6,567 nt of DNA from JACQID01 sp035289125 (GTDB lineage: Archaea > Aenigmatarchaeota > Aenigmatarchaeia > GW2011-AR5). The DNA lies in NCBI GenBank assembly GCA_035289125.1, contig DATDXW010000056.1:1-6567 (forward strand), written 5' to 3'. This document shows positions 5,800-6,567 of this stretch, in pieces. Under the pieces are notes generated by a model, which was given only the letters and a program-made list of their open reading frames with translations, was not told the DNA's origin and ran no database searches. Each line of letters starts with the position of its first letter. Within the stretch, counting starts at the first letter, position 1. A program made the position numbers and the translations under genes.

Positions 5800-6324
5800 A
5801 TGAACTTCGTTGGCTTGAGAGAAACGCAGAGAATGGCATTCTATTCCGGACTGCCCGAAGACGAACTCCCGTATTGCACGGTATTGTCAAAAGAAATGAT
5901 AACGCAACAGATGGAAGGATACCGCACAGCCGCAAGTGCGCGGGTTCTCACGAGAGAAGAACTGCAGGAAGCGTCAACGGCATGCGTATATCTCTGGCAC
6001 ATTTCTGATGGGGTAGAATCGTATCAAAAAGTGCCGGCATTAAAGATATTCACGGAAGCGATTCGTGCCCATATGGCGCGAAGACTTGGGCTCCTGCCAA
6101 ATGTGTCGCATGAAGAGATTCTACAAAAAATATGGAGCGGCGGGTATTTCGTTGGCGCCGAAAACGACGACCCGGAACTGGTGGCTTTGGCGAACGCCGA
6201 ATGGTTTATATTACGGAATCCGGAGTATTCGGCGCGTGCCCGACGCGGTAGCGGGTTTACAACCCACACACTAACACAAGAGACAATGGCGGATTGCAGT
6301 ACTTCGCAACCGAACCGTAAATAA
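5800..6324 (+). CDS. Hypothetical protein, 174 aa, mostly helical
   Basis: I do not recognise this protein. It is 174 residues, has no signal peptide or membrane segment, and looks largely alpha-helical. Segments such as LTREELQEASTACVYLW (50-66), ALKIFTEAIRAHMARRLG (about 80-97) and HEEILQKIWSGGYFVG (104-119) could form a helical bundle. The acidic ENDDPELVALANAEWF stretch follows. The last 30 or so residues become polar and low in hydrophobics (Thr, Ser, Gln, Arg), look disordered, and overlap the first unit of a short direct-repeat array. That tail may have been replaced by sequence brought in next to the transposase remnant. A TATA-like box at leaderless distance supports the ATG at 5800. 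Earlier in-frame starts would run into the SpoIIM gene. Confidence 0.6.
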   Translation: MNFVGLRETQRMAFYSGLPEDELPYCTVLSKEMITQQMEGYRTAASARVLTREELQEASTACVYLWHISDGVESYQKVPALKIFTEAIRAHMARRLGLLPNVSHEEILQKIWSGGYFVGAENDDPELVALANAEWFILRNPEYSARARRGSGFTTHTLTQETMADCSTSQPNRK

Positions 6325-6361
6325 GTAAAGACCGAAACCAAGCACCGTCAAAAACCGAACC
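6309..6361. repeat. Three ACCGAA(A)CC direct repeats spaced 22-23 bp
   Basis: ACCGAACC at 6309-6316, ACCGAAACC at 6331-6339 and ACCGAACC at 6354-6361 lie in the same orientation with starts 22 and 23 bp apart, about two helical turns. The first is inside the 3' end of the 174-aa gene, the second is in the 23-bp gap, and the third is in the end of the transposase fragment. Regular spacing would suit a DNA-binding protein or a degenerate element end. The units are short and chance is not excluded. Confidence 0.35.
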
Positions 6362-6372
6362 ATGCACAAGAG

Positions 6373-6410
6373 AAAGCGACGTTACGCGCACGTTCTGACG
6401 GGTTCGCTTT
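6373..6410. repeat. Inverted repeat, 7-bp arms
   Basis: AAAGCGA at 6373-6379 pairs with TCGCTTT at 6404-6410 around a 24-nt GC-rich loop. It lies in the terminal part of the transposase fragment, where similarity to transposases is lost. It may be part of a decayed element end, or chance. Confidence 0.25.
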
Positions 6411-6440
6411 ACGATTTACTTCATAGCCGAACACTTTGTG

Positions 6441-6455
6441 TATCGCGAAGCGATA
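6441..6455. repeat. Short hairpin TATCGC/GCGATA with GAA loop
   Basis: Perfect six-pair arms (6441-6446 and 6450-6455) flank a GAA loop, within the transposase-like frame and six bases from the large palindrome. Alone it is unremarkable; its interest is the clustering. Confidence 0.3.
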
Positions 6456-6461
6456 TCCCGG

Positions 6462-6485
6462 AAAGCCATCCGTACGGATGGCTTT
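6462..6485. repeat. 24-bp perfect palindrome
   Basis: The sequence from 6462 to 6485 equals its own reverse complement, centred on the GTAC between 6472 and 6475, with 12-bp arms starting AAAGCCATCC. Flanking CCC (6457-6459) and GGG (6486-6488) could extend a stem with a two-base bulge. It encodes the AIRTDG segment of the transposase-like frame on the minus strand. A perfect palindrome of this size is not expected by chance in a window of this length. Confidence 0.7.
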
Positions 6486-6534
6486 GGGTAAGTAGTTGAC
6501 AGGAAATCTCCGTTTCGTGGAAAAGAAAAGCTGT

Positions 6535-6549
6535 TTTGCATCATGCAAA
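6535..6549. repeat. Inverted repeat TTTGCAT-C-ATGCAAA
   Basis: Perfect seven-base arms surround a single C. It lies close to the right edge within the transposase-like frame. This shape suits a dimeric DNA-binding protein site, but it may be chance and no function is assigned. Confidence 0.3.
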
Positions 6550-6567
6550 GTCCTTTGTTCCGATAAG

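Larger units (their letters stand above)
6348..6567 (-). pseudogene. DDE-type transposase, C-terminal fragment running off the right edge
   Basis: The minus-strand frame is open from the window edge to a TGA at 6348. Its TDGFPGYRFAIHKVFG stretch, preceded by a DAKQLFF helix and a Pro-Lys-Ala-Ile strand, matches the region around the second catalytic Asp of DDE transposases of archaeal insertion sequences, where I(V)TDGxxxYxxAIxKVF is typical. After KVFGYEV the similarity fades, and the expected downstream block with the third acidic residue (an NNxxERxH-type motif) is not found before the stop or in the other two frames nearby. The copy therefore looks truncated or decayed. The in-window TTG at 6548 is not a real start, because the frame continues upstream (SEQRT) beyond the edge. 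I cannot assign an IS family, and no terminal inverted repeat is identifiable. Confidence 0.5.

Noticed and set aside
6024..6341. 105-codon minus-strand frame opposite the 174-aa gene
   Set aside because: It has no recognisable motif, and the plus-strand gene has a well-placed TATA-like box and a more protein-like composition.

Overview
This window looks archaeal. A minus-strand cluster encodes the archaeal form of HMG-CoA synthase, a thiolase and a zinc-ribbon/OB-fold DUF35 protein. In archaea these three make the HMG-CoA precursor of isoprenoid ether lipids. Several start codons also have an A/T-rich, TATA-like box centred about 24-26 nt upstream, the spacing expected of archaeal leaderless mRNAs, while the two internal operon genes have Shine-Dalgarno (SD) sequences instead. 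I cannot name the lineage. A small-genome or uncultured archaeon would fit, but that is only an impression.

Layout, left to right: 1-531 is AT-rich and has no convincing gene, but holds several hairpins. 532-894 (-) is a small orphan protein with lower-GC codon use than its neighbours. 975-3555 (-) is the tightly overlapping operon HMG-CoA synthase > thiolase > DUF35. 3556-3810 is a divergent promoter region. 3811-4941 (+) is a zinc-dependent adenosine/AMP deaminase-family enzyme whose signature residues look closer to the ADAL/MAPDA (N6-methyl-AMP deaminase) branch than to classical adenosine deaminase. 4966-5766 (+) is a polytopic SpoIIM/DUF95 membrane protein. 5800-6324 (+) is an unrecognised soluble protein with its own TATA-like box. 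6348-6567 (-) is the C-terminal part of a DDE-type transposase that runs off the right edge and seems truncated before its last catalytic residue. This right end also carries a 24-bp perfect palindrome and a small direct-repeat array.

The three minus-strand operon genes act together: thiolase condenses two acetyl-CoA to acetoacetyl-CoA, HMG-CoA synthase adds a third acetyl group, and DUF35 bridges the two enzymes so the intermediate is channelled. HMG-CoA reductase and the later mevalonate steps are not in the window. The plus-strand genes have no evident link to this pathway. I found no CRISPR array, tRNA, rRNA or clear defence system. The best leads are the possible N6-modified-AMP deaminase, the two orphan proteins, the repeated leaderless-promoter geometry and the inverted repeats at both ends.
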